A stretch of 64,000 bases of DNA from Cordylochernes scorpioides (GCA_030710605.1 CP092863.1:114514010-114578009), one strand, 5' to 3'; shown: positions 1 through 9,886, counted from the first letter of the stretch. Made by a program: numbers and translations. The notes: a model not told the origin generated them from the sequence alone.

Positions 1-47
1 TCAAATCGAACAACAAGAAACCCCGCAACGATATTGTCACATATATA

Positions 48-120
48 TGTACAAATAACACAAAATCTAAACTTTATATAAGGACCTTATATAAAGTTTA
101 GATTTTGTGTTATATGTACA
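48..120. repeat. Near-perfect palindrome
   Basis: Arms 55-83 and 85-113 are perfectly complementary around a single base (84). After one mismatch the pairing resumes for six more bases (48-53 with 115-120). It abuts the TA target site of the next MITE, so it is probably an older TA-targeting hairpin element. Seen directly; family unknown. Confidence 0.75.
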
Positions 121-367
121 GTGGTACCTCGACATACGAGTTTAATTCGTACCGCAACCTTGCTCGTATCTTGAATTACTCGTATCTCGAAGCAAATTTC
201 CCCATACAAAATTCCCATTTAAAATCACAGATTAATATCTTCAACACTACCGAACCGAACTCGTATCTCGAATTTCGCTCGTAACTCAAAGCAAAAAATC
301 ACTTGCTCGTCGGCTCGTATCTCGAAAAACTCGTATGTTGGGGCGCTCGTATGTCGAGGTACCACTG
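119..367. mobile_element. pogo/Tigger-like MITE
   Basis: Perfect 22-bp terminal inverted repeats (119-140 and 346-367) begin CAGTGGTACCTCGACATACG and are flanked by TA on both sides, as expected of the pogo/Tigger branch of Tc1/mariner. There is no coding capacity in 249 bp. The interior repeats the motif CTCGTATCTCGAA several times, so the terminus seems to have been multiplied internally. Confidence 0.85.
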
Positions 368-393
368 TATATATATTTTTTTGCCAAATCGGC

Positions 394-420
394 CTGAAGA
401 TAGGCTAACGCCTGAAAGCT
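394..420 (+). other. Decayed hammerhead-like module
   Basis: CUGAAGA (394-400, matching CUGANGA) is followed by a hairpin AGGC-UAAC-GCCU (402-413) and GAAA (414-417). This is the core order of a hammerhead ribozyme, with an extra U before stem II. No pairing stem I or cleavage triplet is evident. An AATAAAGAAAC stretch follows, as in other repeats of this kind in the window. Confidence 0.45.
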
Positions 421-527
421 CGCCAACATTCAGAATAAAGAAACTCGTTGCAATTTTTTCTTCCTTTCATTAATAAAATAATAAATACTTCGCTACAATA
501 TAAAAACAATTTATAAAATACAATATA

Positions 528-810
528 ATGCGGTTTGTGATTGTAAAACGACATTTGTGCAGGGTGTGATATGTCCAGGGTAGCCTAGTAAACATGGCAT
601 CTGCCCAGTAAGCGGAACACTGTGGGTTCGATTCCCATTCCTGGACACCTTAATTTTTCCGTTTATCATTACTCTTCACAATTCATTCTTTCATAATTCA
701 TTCCTAAAATTAGAAATAATCGTTATTTCTCCTTAAAATAAATTTAGATTTTTCGTTAAAAAAAAAACACATGCGGGATAAAATTTTCAAATGTCGTTTT
801 ACAATTCCTA
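528..810. mobile_element. MITE family B with internal tRNA-like sequence
   Basis: Inverted termini of about 18 bp (540-557 ATTGTAAAACGACATTTG; complement at 788-805) enclose a non-coding body. Partial copies of the body lie at 3700-3886, 37795-37975, 42898-43082 and 58140-58322. This copy is the only one with the tRNA-like segment complete. Classification as a DNA MITE rests on the inverted ends; a clear target duplication was not found. Confidence 0.6.
573..646 (+). other. tRNA-like sequence (anticodon-position AGT), inside a MITE
   Basis: The segment folds as a cloverleaf: acceptor GTCCAGG/CCTGGAC (573-579/640-646), 3-bp D stem, anticodon stem TCTGC/GCGGA (600-604/612-616) with a 7-base loop CCAGTAA, and T arm GTGGG/CCCAT with loop TTCGATT. 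A-box-like and B-box-like promoter sequences are present. Position 33 is C instead of T and an extra base precedes the acceptor. It is more likely a Pol III promoter module or pseudo-tRNA than a working tRNA-Thr. Confidence 0.55.
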
Positions 811-875
811 AAATTATTGAGAATATTTAAAATATTTTAATCAACAACAAACACCTCAAAAGGTTTCCAAATTTA

Positions 876-1101
876 TTACACGATGAAAAAATCAATAAGA
901 AATCTAGGGCTAAGTTTCTTTTTACATTTTTTAAAAATTATTTCTCGAGCTTTCGAGCTAACACTATTGTTATAATTGGCTAAATTTAGTACTTCTAGGT
1001 CTCCGTGTTGAAGAACATGTTAGCCTGAAAACTCGAGAAATAAAATAAATATAAAAAGAAACCAAAACCCTAGATTCTTTATTGATTTTGTCATCGTGTA
1101 A
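876..1101. repeat. Fold-back (inverted repeat) element
   Basis: Two imperfect arms of about 95 bp (from TTACACGATG at 876 to CATCGTGTAA at 1101) can form one long hairpin. The arms contain CTCGAGCTTTCGAGCTAAC and a related TTGAAGA...GAAAACTCGAG string resembling the decayed hammerhead modules elsewhere. No coding capacity. Confidence 0.65.
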
Positions 1102-1123
1102 AAGCAGGGAAGAATCTATATTA

Positions 1124-2407
1124 TTAGGCGTACAAATAAGCTTTGAGGGATTTTTTAAAATAAATTCGAAGCTTTATTCAGAGAAGCCAGTACAATATAT
1201 TTTCATTCAAAGTATTATCTATCTTTAGCTACGACTTTTTCCCATCTTTCAGGCAGCATACGGATTCCGTGTCGAAAAAATTCCTCGTCTTTTGAGGCGA
1301 TTCAAACATCGACCCAATTTTTCGCCTCTTCGTAAGAAGTAAAGTGCTGCTCGGCCAGGCCATGTGTCATCGAACGGAACATGTGGTAGTCTGAAGGAGC
1401 AATGTCTGGTGAATACGGCGGGTGGGGTAGGGCATCCCATTTAAGCGCCTCCAAAGTCTCCTTGACAACTTTTGCAACATGTGGCCGAGCGTTGTCGTGC
1501 TGATAGATCACCTTGTCATGTCTTTTGGCATATAGTGGGCGTTTGATCTTCAATGCTCGGCTTAATCGCATCGATTGTCGTTGGTAACGTTCTCCAGTGA
1601 TGGTTTCGTTAGGCTGAAGTAGCTCATAGTAGATCACTCCGAGCTGATCCCACCAGATGCACAGCATTCGCTTCTTGCCATGAATATTCGGTTTGGCCGT
1701 TGAAGTTGATGCATGACCGGGCTTAACCGACGATTTTCTGCGCTTTGGGTTGTCGTAATGAATCCACTTTTCGTCCCCCGTCACGATTCGATGTAAAAAA
1801 CCCTTCCGATTTTGTCTTTTGAGCAGTAGTTCGCACGTGCAAATACGGCGCTCGATGTTTCCTGGCTTGAGTTCATATGGAACCCAATTTCCTTGTTTTT
1901 GCACCATACCCATGACCTTGAGACGGTTCGAAATCGCTTGTTGAGTCACTCCCAAGGTTTCAGCGAGCTCCTCTTGAGTTTGGTTTGAATATCCGTCCAA
2001 TAAAGCCTCCAACTCAGCGTCTTCGAACTTTATTGGCCTCCCTCCACGTTCTTTGTCTCTGGTGTCAAAATCGCCACTTTTGAAACGCCAAAACCAGTAC
2101 TCACATGCTTTTATTGATAGAGCATGTTCCCCATATGCCTCACACAGCAATCGATGTCCATCAGCTGCACTTTTCTTCAAATTAAAACAAAAAAGCAGCG
2201 CTTCCCGCAAATTGTGTTTTGTTGGCACAAAGGTTGACATGGTTAGAGCACCAAAAATGTTCCTTACACTTGAGTGAAAAGACTCCTTCTGATTTTTTTG
2301 GGGAAATGATGAAGCCTTAACATGAAACCTTACAAGGTCCGATGCTATTTATATAATATTTGTTGTGGCTTCTTTTACAAATCCTCAAAACTTATTTGTA
2401 CTCCCAA
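1124..2407 (-). mobile_element. Mos1-like mariner, decayed copy
   Basis: A 1284-bp element with inverted ends of about 28 bp (GTACAAATAAGCTTTGAGGG at 1130-1149 and its partner near 2383-2407), flanked by TA at 1122-1123 and 2408-2409. It is the same family as the intact copies at 47287 and 61209. Confidence 0.9.
1204..2240 (-). pseudogene. mariner transposase, premature stops
   Basis: The reading frame starts at 2240 and runs 312 codons, ending in a TGA where the intact relatives have a Trp codon (residue 313). A second stop lies further on, near the C-terminus. The rest matches the intact 345-residue transposase: N-terminal paired helix-turn-helix region, the WVPYEL linker motif, and catalytic aspartates in VTGDE, HDNARPH and YSPDIAPSD with D34D spacing. 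The lost C-terminal 33 residues follow the catalytic domain, but activity is unlikely. It lies upstream of the LRR exons on the opposite strand and is unrelated to them. Confidence 0.9.
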
Positions 2408-2409
2408 TA

Positions 2410-2837
2410 TAATGGCAAGCTTTCGAGTTTAAGAAATCTTGAATGGGTATTTCATCCAAATATATATATATACATTTATAGGAGCTCTATCTATGCTTCC
2501 TTCCTGCAGTGAATCTGTATAAGACTGGTTGTCTTAATAAAACTGTATGTGTGGTATGTATATACATGCATTTTAAAAATATACTATTATGTATTGGCAA
2601 CAGAGTATTGTTTTCATTGACTTGTTGTGTATTTATTTATCATCATCATACATGTATATAAACGAGACTTAATAGAGAACTATCATCTTGTGTCACCTGC
2701 TTGTCTCTCCTAGATCCTACATGCCATCGTGGATATAACATATATATTTGTTGACAGCCCCCCTCCCTCAAATGGTCTATATTTAAAGAACAAATGTCTT
2801 TTGTTACACTTTACAGCAGTGTTGACGGGTGTTACAG
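2410..2837. other. AT-rich intron/upstream sequence with retroposon 3' end
   Basis: No gene is visible. At about 2505-2560 there is a short hairpin AAGACTGGTTGTCTT followed by AATAAAAC and a TG-rich tail. This is the same layout as the 3' ends at 50037-50085 and 53270-53332. The stretch ends in the acceptor of the LRR exon. Confidence 0.5.
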
Positions 2838-2977
2838 GATTCAACATATTGATCCAACTTCCTTCAAGACACTCAACTCCTTGGAATGGCTCTATCTCAA
2901 CTCGAACCGTCTACGATCTGCTCCTCACGACACCTTCTCTCCCATACTGGACACAGTACAAGTCCTGGACTTGCACG
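2838..2977 (+). CDS. LRR protein, penultimate coding exon
   Basis: Translation gives leucine-rich repeats, with LEWLYLNSNRL and VQVLDLH on the usual L-x-x-L-x-L-x-x-N spacing and the typical IDPTSFKTL lead-in. The exon is preceded by GTTACAG (acceptor at 2836-2837; alternatives at 2816 and 2819) and followed by the donor CACG|GTAGGT at 2977/2978. It leaves in phase 1, which matches the phase of the exon at 5153. Splicing creates the canonical run LDLHDNPFECDC that joins the last LRR to a C-terminal cap. Earlier exons must lie upstream of the window or were not recognised. The protein is probably extracellular, for adhesion or recognition; its exact identity is unknown. Confidence 0.8.
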
Positions 2978-3359
2978 GTAGGTACTGTGGTAGATACAAT
3001 ATGGTTTTACGGGATACTAACCAAAGTATACGATTTTTGATCCCAAATATTAATGTGGCAATCAGACAATACACTATATCAAAGTATCAAGGTACTTCAC
3101 GCAACCAAAGTTGTTTAAAAAAGGTTAGATTCCCCAGGCCAGGGAAGATAAAAGAAAAATACAGGTGTTAATTACGTAAGAATATTAGAGAAAACGGGAA
3201 TGATTCAGAAAGAGTTAGGAGGAAAAGATAGATTATATTTTTGTAAAAATAAAAAAATAAAATAGTTTTAGGTAAAAATAAATTGTTAATTCGTAAAAAA
3301 TAAACTTTAGTAATATATATAAAAATTATATATTGTGGCTCAAAATATCATTTATTTTA

Positions 3360-3398
3360 CCAATATTTCAGTTGGCTGAATGCCAGCCTTTATCAAGG
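3360..3398 (-). other. Decayed hammerhead-like module
   Basis: On the minus strand: CTTGATAAA, then a hairpin GGCTGGC-ATTCA-GCCAACT (one mismatch, one wobble), then GAAATATTGG and an AT tail with AATAAAT. It is the same arrangement as 41304-41340, where the stem is perfect. Confidence 0.45.
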
Positions 3399-3558
3399 TA
3401 TTATAACACACACATAATACAGATTTTGCCTCAGGGTGTTATGTATGTAGGTTTTCTTACAAGGTATACCATCACGAGAAATCTAATTTCAAACAAATTT
3501 CAAATTAAAAAAATGTAATATAATAGTTTATTAGTTTATATATATAATATAATACATT

Positions 3559-3690
3559 AAACTGGCGAAACCGTTGGGAGGGTTCACCACTGATGAGCCA
3601 GGCCCTCCCTTTTATTTTTCCATTGCAGTAAGGGCAGTAGAAATTGTTTCATTTTAAAAATAATATTACGCCTCTAAAATAGTTTCTTAA
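3559..3690 (+). repeat. MITE family E, single arm
   Basis: Holds the recurrent core GGCGAAACC...GGGAGGGTTCACCACTGATG followed by CAGTAAGGGCAGTAGAAATT. The full fold-back version is at 40552-40836. Other arms are at about 5627-5720, 6008-6100, 7760-7830, 20987-21110, 36775-36910, 50885-51010, 52235-52380, 52945-53000 and 54600-54720. Confidence 0.7.
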
Positions 3691-3699
3691 TTTGATAAT

Positions 3700-3886
3700 A
3701 CAATATAATATGCTTATGATTGTAGAACGACATTTGACAATTATCCCGCATGTGTTTCTTTTGAACGAAAAATCGAAATTTATTTTAAGGAGAAATAACG
3801 ATTATTTCTAACCTTAGGGATAAAGTATGAAAGAATGAATTGTGAAGAGTAATGATAAACGGAAAAATAAAAGTGTCCAGGGATGG
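3700..3886 (-). repeat. MITE family B, partial copy
   Basis: Reverse-oriented partial copy of 528-810. It starts at the terminal ATTGTAGAACGACATTTG and ends at GTGTCCAGGG, where the tRNA-like part would begin, so the tRNA-like segment is missing. Confidence 0.65.
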
Positions 3887-4081
3887 GTTTAACATATGTT
3901 TTTGTCTGATTATTTTACACACAGTTTATAAAGAATACAGAGTATAAAAAAATTGCGGAGGACCTTATGCGTTTGTGTAATTTGTCGTAGATGTTTTTAG
4001 TTAGCTGAAAAAGGGCTTGTTTACGAAAGCTTCCTTTAATCAAGTAAAATAACAATTGACACAAAAATATTAGTGTGTGAC

Positions 4082-4112
4082 GTTTCGGTAACAGCATTGT
4101 TACCATCATCAG
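4082..4112 (-). other. Hammerhead-like core, minus strand
   Basis: Minus strand reads CUGAUGA, then a 7-bp stem II GGUAACA/UGUUACC with a four-base loop, then GAAAC followed by GUC. Core and stem II are intact. The sequence before CUGAUGA does not pair with that after GUC, so stem I is missing and cleavage as a monomer is doubtful. Confidence 0.6.
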
Positions 4113-4149
4113 AATAAAAAAGAATAAATTAACATTTTTATTCTTTTGT

Positions 4150-4180
4150 CTATGATGGTAACAACGCTGTTACCGAAACG
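4150..4180 (+). other. Hammerhead-like core, plus strand, inverted partner
   Basis: Same stem II (GGTAACA/TGTTACC, different loop base) and GAAACG, but the catalytic box reads CTATGA, one base short of CTGATGA. It lies about 40 bp from the minus-strand copy, so the two form an inverted pair. Confidence 0.55.
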
Positions 4181-4756
4181 TTACGCACTATTAAATTATT
4201 TGGTTTAGGTCTTATTTTCTTGTGTCTATAATCCAAATTGTGCTTTATCAAAATATATTTTACTCAATTACTTGGACCTTTGGGAGAGGCCACTGCTTAT
4301 TATCAAACAGCTCAAGGAGCATGAACAGAAGCATTTCTCCTGTAGAAGGGCGTTTGTGCCTGATATCTAGAAATTAAATGTATTATTTATTTATTTAATT
4401 ATTTCAATTCAAAACGCTATGTCCCCCTAGGGACACTTGCGCTAAATGTACATACAAATATAACAAAGAAAATATTCAACATGGAAAGATAGACAGAAAG
4501 CGACTTAGAAAGATTCATAAATATTATTTACATATAGAGATATTATTTGAATTTTATTTACAGTTACATCATTAAATTTAAAAATATATACACATATACA
4601 CCTATATATTGTTTACAACCATATAATATGTCCAATATTTCCTTGAGATCGTTACATCAAAGACCATTTTTCTTAATGAAATCCAATTTTGAAATTTTGA
4701 AAAGAAACCTATATCCCTGAAAGCGCCTGATATTTTACGTTAATAATGATACATGG

Positions 4757-5116
4757 GATTATTGTATTGAAGATGCTTCAGTTAACTGAAGAAGGGATTT
4801 CACGAAAGCTTTCCTTTGATCAAGTCAATATAAAGAGTTGTAGGGCGTCTTATGCTTTTTTGTATCTTGTCAAAGATGTTTTTAATTAGCTGAAGAAGAG
4901 CTTGTGTCCGAAAGCTTCCTTTTATCAAGTAAATATAAAAGAGTTTCGGGGTGTAATTTGTGGAAGATGTTTTCAGTTAGCTGAAGAAGAGCATGTGTCC
5001 GAAAGCTTCTTTTAATCAAGTAAAATTAAAAAGGGTCATCTTATGCTTTTTTTGTAATTTGTCGAAGATGTTTCTAATTAGCTGAAGAAGAGCATGTGTC
5101 CGAAAGCTTCCTTCAC
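4757..5116 (+). repeat. Tandem array of about 100-bp hammerhead-like units
   Basis: Four units, each with AGATGTTTT-rich lead, GCTGAAGAAG, a GC-richer middle, CGAAAGCTTCC and ATCAAGTAAA. Spacing is roughly 85-107 bp. A fifth, diverged unit is at 3945-4060. CUGAAGA...CGAAAGC follows the hammerhead order, but stem II is weak. The last unit runs into the splice acceptor at 5152. Confidence 0.65.
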
Positions 5117-5152
5117 AATCCTGTTATAATGGTGTTTTCCCCCTGTCGCCAG

Positions 5153-5403
5153 ATAACCCGTTCGAATGCGACTGCGGGATTCTGTGGCTACGGGACTGGG
5201 CTCTGGGCAGCGGGGCCAGTCGTGTCAACATGCCGAAGGAGATGCGGTGCCACGCCCCGCCAAGCCTACAACGTTTGCCTGTACCGGACCTCAGCAAGTC
5301 CCAGCTGCACTGTGAGACGGACTCGGGATCACCACCACAACATTCACCTCCCTGGAGTCTCCTCCTGGTGGCCATCTTGTGGACTCTTCTCTACCCTCTC
5401 TAG
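5153..5403 (+). CDS. LRR protein, terminal exon (LRRCT cap and hydrophobic tail)
   Basis: The exon joins 2977 in phase 1. It encodes an LRR C-terminal cap: NPFECDC, then LWLRDW, then two further cysteines in MRCHAPP and QLHCE, giving the four-cysteine LRRCT pattern. After a Ser/Pro linker the protein ends in about 15 hydrophobic residues (LLLVAILWTLLYPL) and a TAG at 5401-5403, with no basic cytoplasmic tail. That is typical of GPI-attachment signals, though a short membrane anchor is also possible. GC content is far above the surrounding DNA. ATTAAA near 5477 and AATAAA near 5613 could be polyadenylation signals. Likely a cell-surface LRR adhesion protein; exact orthology cannot be set from two exons. 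Confidence 0.85.
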
Positions 5404-7580
5404 CGACAGGACTCCCCTCTGGTTGTAGGACCTTCAATCCTATTCGTTTGGTCCCATTTCTGCCTTTTTTTAAATGGCTACATTAAAGTATGAATACTCC
5501 CTTTTTTAATCACTAAAGGATAACAGCGATATCTTTTAAAATATAATGATAAAAGCGCGCCATCTATATAAGAAAATAGGAAATGATTTTAGCGAATTTT
5601 TCAATTTTATTATAAATAAATACAAATTACTGGCGAAACTTCTGAAAGGGTTCATCACTGATGAGTCAGGCCCTTTAATTTATTACATTACAGTAAGGAC
5701 AGTAGAAATTGTTTAATTTTTAAAAAGAATCGTACGCGTCTATAATAGTTTCGAATTACAAATTACTGTCCTTATATCCAAAGAAAAATATTGGGAGAAC
5801 CTATCAGTAATGAACACCCATCTCTGCGGTTTCGCCTGTTTAAACTTTTTTATTTGCATAGAGTAGCAGGCTTTATTGAATATGCATATATGAAAAGGAA
5901 GAACCAAAACATTATTTACATATTTACTCATTTCCAAGGAGATCCTAATTACATAGAAGGTTATTAACAAAATTTTCTTTAGCGAGATTTAAGTGAATGA
6001 TTTAAACTGGCGAAACTGCTGGGTAGGGTTCACTACTGATGAGCTAGGCCCTCCCAATATTTTTTTATTCGCATAAAGGGCAGTATAAAGTTTAGTTTTA
6101 TTTATAAAAGTAGAAGAAACATTCAAAAAAAATTAATTAATATCGAGAAAAAAAAGGAAAATCTCCTCTGATCGTGAAACTAAACGCTTATGATGGCTTG
6201 CGCCATTTATCGGCATAAATTTATTAAATATTCAGATATAGAAAATATTCTGATAGATGGTGCAAACAATCAGTAACGTTCTGGTTTACAATGAGGGAGA
6301 TATCTTTTTCTAAATATGCCAAAAGAATATTTGAAATCACGTGATGAATTTAATGACCCATATTATTGGCTATTAACAACCTTTTAATCGTCTTATTAAG
6401 AGGTAATTCTAAACGCCTGTTACCTACATAATTATTAACGTTATTTACAATTACTTTCAAAATAATAAAAAAAAAACGCTAAAATAAAAGGCAATATTTT
6501 ATCTTTTTAATAAACGGAGGTTATATATTAACAGGTATTATCCAAAAGATTTGAAAACGCCATTTTGAAAAATCGAATAATATCAAACCAAACGATACAT
6601 TTGCAAAACGCGCGCCAAAATTCCTACAGCCAGAGAAGAGTCGTCTGCATTTAATTTTTCATTTGAATTGAATTTTAAACGATTTTTATTGATTTATTTC
6701 TTGTTATTACCTTTTTAATTTGATAATATATAGAGAAATATTTCTTTTTATTTATCATTTTAACATATATTTTTTAGATTTTACTAATTTTTTTTATATA
6801 ATTATTTCATACATCCTATTAAAAAAATTAACAATGCACCGCTTTATAAAATTCGAGACTCACCTATGTTTAGAAGGAAAACAACTTTGTAAATAGATTT
6901 TTTTGTAAATTATCTCTATACATATAGTTAGCGATTTGAAAAAAAATGACGGTTTTAAAAAAAATACTTGCAATATTTGAAAGTATATTTAAAAGGATCT
7001 ATTTTACATTTTATTAATACATTATTTATATCAATTAAATATAACTTTATTAACATATTTTTAATCATATTTACTTTTTTGTTGTTTTTTTACCTCCAAT
7101 TTGATTTTTTTTTCGAAAATATTTTTATGTACTACCTATATATGTGTAATTATTACCCCATATGTAACTATTATTGCTTTAAATCTAACTATAATTTAAC
7201 AGTATCGCTCCACCATGTTTATTTTAGTTTCATTCATTTCTGGATGGTTGACAAATACGTAAAAAAAAATGTTTTAAGTTGCATAAGGTGTATCTATGCA
7301 AATATGAAAACTATTATAACATCTGTTTAATATTCATTGAGCAAGGGAAAAAAATAATAAAATTTTGGAGAATTTTTCTAAAAATTAAAAATGTCTTTTC
7401 TTTTCGTTAAACTCCACACACATTTCTTTATTGATGAGATGATAACATATTTGAAATATTTTAATAAAACATGTGTTGGGTTTTTTACTTAGAAGGAGAT
7501 AAAAAATATTCAGTGTCCTGTGTGAATGACAATTTTCAAACTTTATATCGGTCGTCATATTTGCATATTGTATAATACAT
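5404..7580. other. AT-rich intergenic sequence
   Basis: It contains the LRR gene 3' UTR, two single-arm MITE-E remnants (about 5627-5720 and 6008-6100) and, from about 6100, very AT-rich sequence. A 120-codon open frame at 6968-7330 is Phe/Ile/Tyr-rich and looks like chance. Nothing else is supported. Confidence 0.6.
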
Positions 7581-7581
7581 A

Positions 7582-7643
7582 CACTCATGGATAAAACTTA
7601 GGCTGTGGAAAGTTTTTGATATCGTCGGTTTTGTCCATGAGTG
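7582..7643. mobile_element. Minimal deletion derivative of MITE family A
   Basis: Only 62 bp: CACTCATGGATAAAACTTAG at the left, its complement at the right, and TA on both sides. It is the pair of termini of the Tc1-type MITE at 8632 with almost no interior. Confidence 0.7.
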
Positions 7644-8631
7644 TAATTGTTCAAAATAAACCAAACAAATAACTAACATTGGTTTTTAGCAAGGTGACAA
7701 AATGGTGAAATAGGATATGCGAAAATAATATGTAAAAAATTAATTATATTTGCCAATTTAATCTACCAGACCACTTCTTAGAGTTCTAATACTGTCTGTA
7801 TTGGACTATTCTATTTATTTATGCTACACTGAAGGATGGAATATTTTAAATAGTATTTCAAGCATACTATGGACATATAATCTCTATTAAAAAAATATAT
7901 ATATATATTATTATTATTAATAATCATCATCATAATAATGTCCCTATCTGCTATAAGAACAACGAGCTGGCCAATCGGGTGAGGCAAACGTTAGGGGGGT
8001 GTGGTCGTGACGTCATTAAGAAGGTTCTAACACCTCAACAAGACATCCCGAGAGAGAGAACAAAGTGACGTGCGCAAAACTTAATTTATTATTAGAGTGT
8101 AATACCCACAGAGTGACAAACCAGGGTTGCCAAATCGGATTATAAACTTCTCTCAAAAGCCCTGTTTTGATATTAACCAAACTTGGCACCACTGCCCGGT
8201 GCATGACGGGAATGTAATCGCTTTGGAATTACTCCCCTCATGGCGCCATCTGTTGTGGGAATCTATAATTAATTAATTTAAGAATGGGACTTTAACATAT
8301 GATAGTATAGTGCCATCTAGCGGCGATCTATATTAAAACCCCAAGAATATATTTTAATCCAATATGCATATATGTGAAAAAAAAAAACAATATAAAAAAA
8401 TAAATAAAAAACCACAATATATGTAAATAAAGAAAATGTAACCAGATTTAATTTAAATCAAACAAAAAGCATTTAGTATAATATCTAATAAAGCAGCGTT
8501 TAAATGAATTATACAGGAATAGTATGCAAATGTGTAATATGACTATGCAAATTTGTTTTTTCAATATTTGGTTGAAATGTGAACCTAAAAATTTTTTCTT
8601 CCTTCTCAAAGTGTGTCACAAGGAGAAAATA

Positions 8632-8840
8632 CACTCATGGACAAAACTTAAGGAAGTTGTACCTTTTACCATGTATATCGGGATTGAGACAATAACTCTG
8701 AAAGATATTACAGTGAGCTTTATTGAAAACATGAGATAACTAAGTTTAAACAGCCTCGGTCTCCTTAAAAAAAAAAAAAAAAAAACAGACGACCGGCCAC
8801 ATCAAAGACTTTCCACTTCCTTAAGTTTTGTCTATGAGTG
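8632..8840. mobile_element. MITE family A (Tc1/mariner type)
   Basis: Inverted ends start CACTCATGGACAAAACTTAA and are TA-flanked. 209 bp, non-coding, with an internal poly-A run. Copies: 26273-26474, 22496-22690 (right end lost), 39149-39440 (two, head to tail). Confidence 0.85.
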
Positions 8841-9170
8841 TATATATGCAGAGAAGTGTACTTACCGTCAAACTCCAGGTTAATCTTCGAGAGATCCCTT
8901 TCAGAAAGTCGTCTTCTGCCACAAACAGACATGCAAATTGAATATGCAACTTCCTTAAATTTGCATATCAGATCAAATTGAATATTTTAGAACGATAAAA
9001 AGAACCATAATACTATATTGATACATGTCTAAAACCAATTGTGAATACATTATGCCTTAGATTGCATATGGTCACCCATAGGGTTATTGTGACCAGGCAA
9101 TTTTCTCTCACCTCATATTTACACACTGGCCATCTTTATTTACATATTTCTATATATTGTTGAACATATA

Positions 9171-9307
9171 CAGTCCAACTTGGATAATGCGAAGCCCAAG
9201 GGGCCAAAAAAAAATTGAATTAAAAACGGAAATTATATTTATAGTGAATTCTAGGGACCAAGATAAATATTTGAATTAAAGATGTTTGAATTATACAAGT
9301 TCTACTG
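9171..9307. mobile_element. Small pogo/Tigger-like MITE
   Basis: Ends CAGTCCAACTTGGATAAT and the complement of TTGAATTATACAAGTTCTACTG are similar inverted repeats between TA dinucleotides. 137 bp. The copy in the other block is 26815-26943. Confidence 0.6.
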
Positions 9308-9317
9308 TATATATAAA

Positions 9318-9726
9318 CTAGCCGAATGACCCGGGCAACGCATGTGTTTTACCCGATTGAATGTTTTGATTCAAATACTATTTGTTACAATTATAAATTG
9401 GCGCCTTATATAAATGCATATGTTAGTTAATAACTATAGCCTATGTGCTTTATCTGTCTATGTACTGTTGGCTTCCGTAGGCGTCTCTTACTGGGAAAAA
9501 GAAAGAGAGGATTCCATTTGGTTATTAACTAATATATGCATTTATTTAAGGAGCGACCCACTCACAATGGTTACAAAAACGAAAAAGCGAGTGGGGGGGG
9601 GGGGGGGCAAAGGTGGCGTGGTCGTAGCCAACCAATAGGAGGGCGCCATTCCAAAAAAAAAAAGCTAACGGTGACAGAGATGACTGATTAAGAGATGAAG
9701 AATGACGCTCGTAACTGTATATAGAA
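9318..9726 (-). mobile_element. Non-autonomous Helitron H1
   Basis: On the minus strand it begins TTCTATATACAG and ends with a short hairpin (mutated here; CGGGC-GTT-GCCCG in other copies) about 11 bases before CTAG, with A before and T after the insert. That is the Helitron signature: no TIRs, 3' hairpin plus CTAG. No coding. It contains a poly-G tract near 9594. Confidence 0.8.
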
Positions 9727-9886
9727 TCGTAATTTAAACAATGTGATATGTAAGTAATAAAGTATGACGTCTTTTCTAGTCGTCTCAAAGTGACACCAGC
9801 TTGCCACAGGACACCCGGGGGATCCAGGGAGGGACGAAAAAGGGGCGTTTGGTCTGGATGTTGACAGTTAGTTAGGTTACAGTGGA
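9727..9886. repeat. GC-rich repeat R, left part (split by Gypsy)
   Basis: Continues at 15635-15925. The uninterrupted copy is at about 53915-54360. It includes an AATAAAG signal and the string ACACCCGGGGGATCCAGGG. It might be a solo LTR, but the ends are ambiguous. Confidence 0.6.

Larger units (their letters stand above)
2978..5152 (+). other. Last intron of the LRR gene, repeat-filled
   Basis: It begins GTAGGT and ends CCCTGTCGCCAG, so it has normal GT-AG borders and a pyrimidine tract. It contains a decayed hammerhead-like module (3360-3398), MITE-E remnant (about 3559-3690), MITE-B remnant (3700-3886), an inverted pair of hammerhead-like cores (4082-4180) and a tandem array that runs almost to the acceptor. 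4190-4750 is AT-rich with nothing recognised. Confidence 0.7.

Noticed and set aside
6968-7330. 120-codon open frame
   Set aside because: Composition is that of AT-rich DNA (Phe, Ile, Tyr, Asn), there is no domain, and no counterpart elsewhere in the window.
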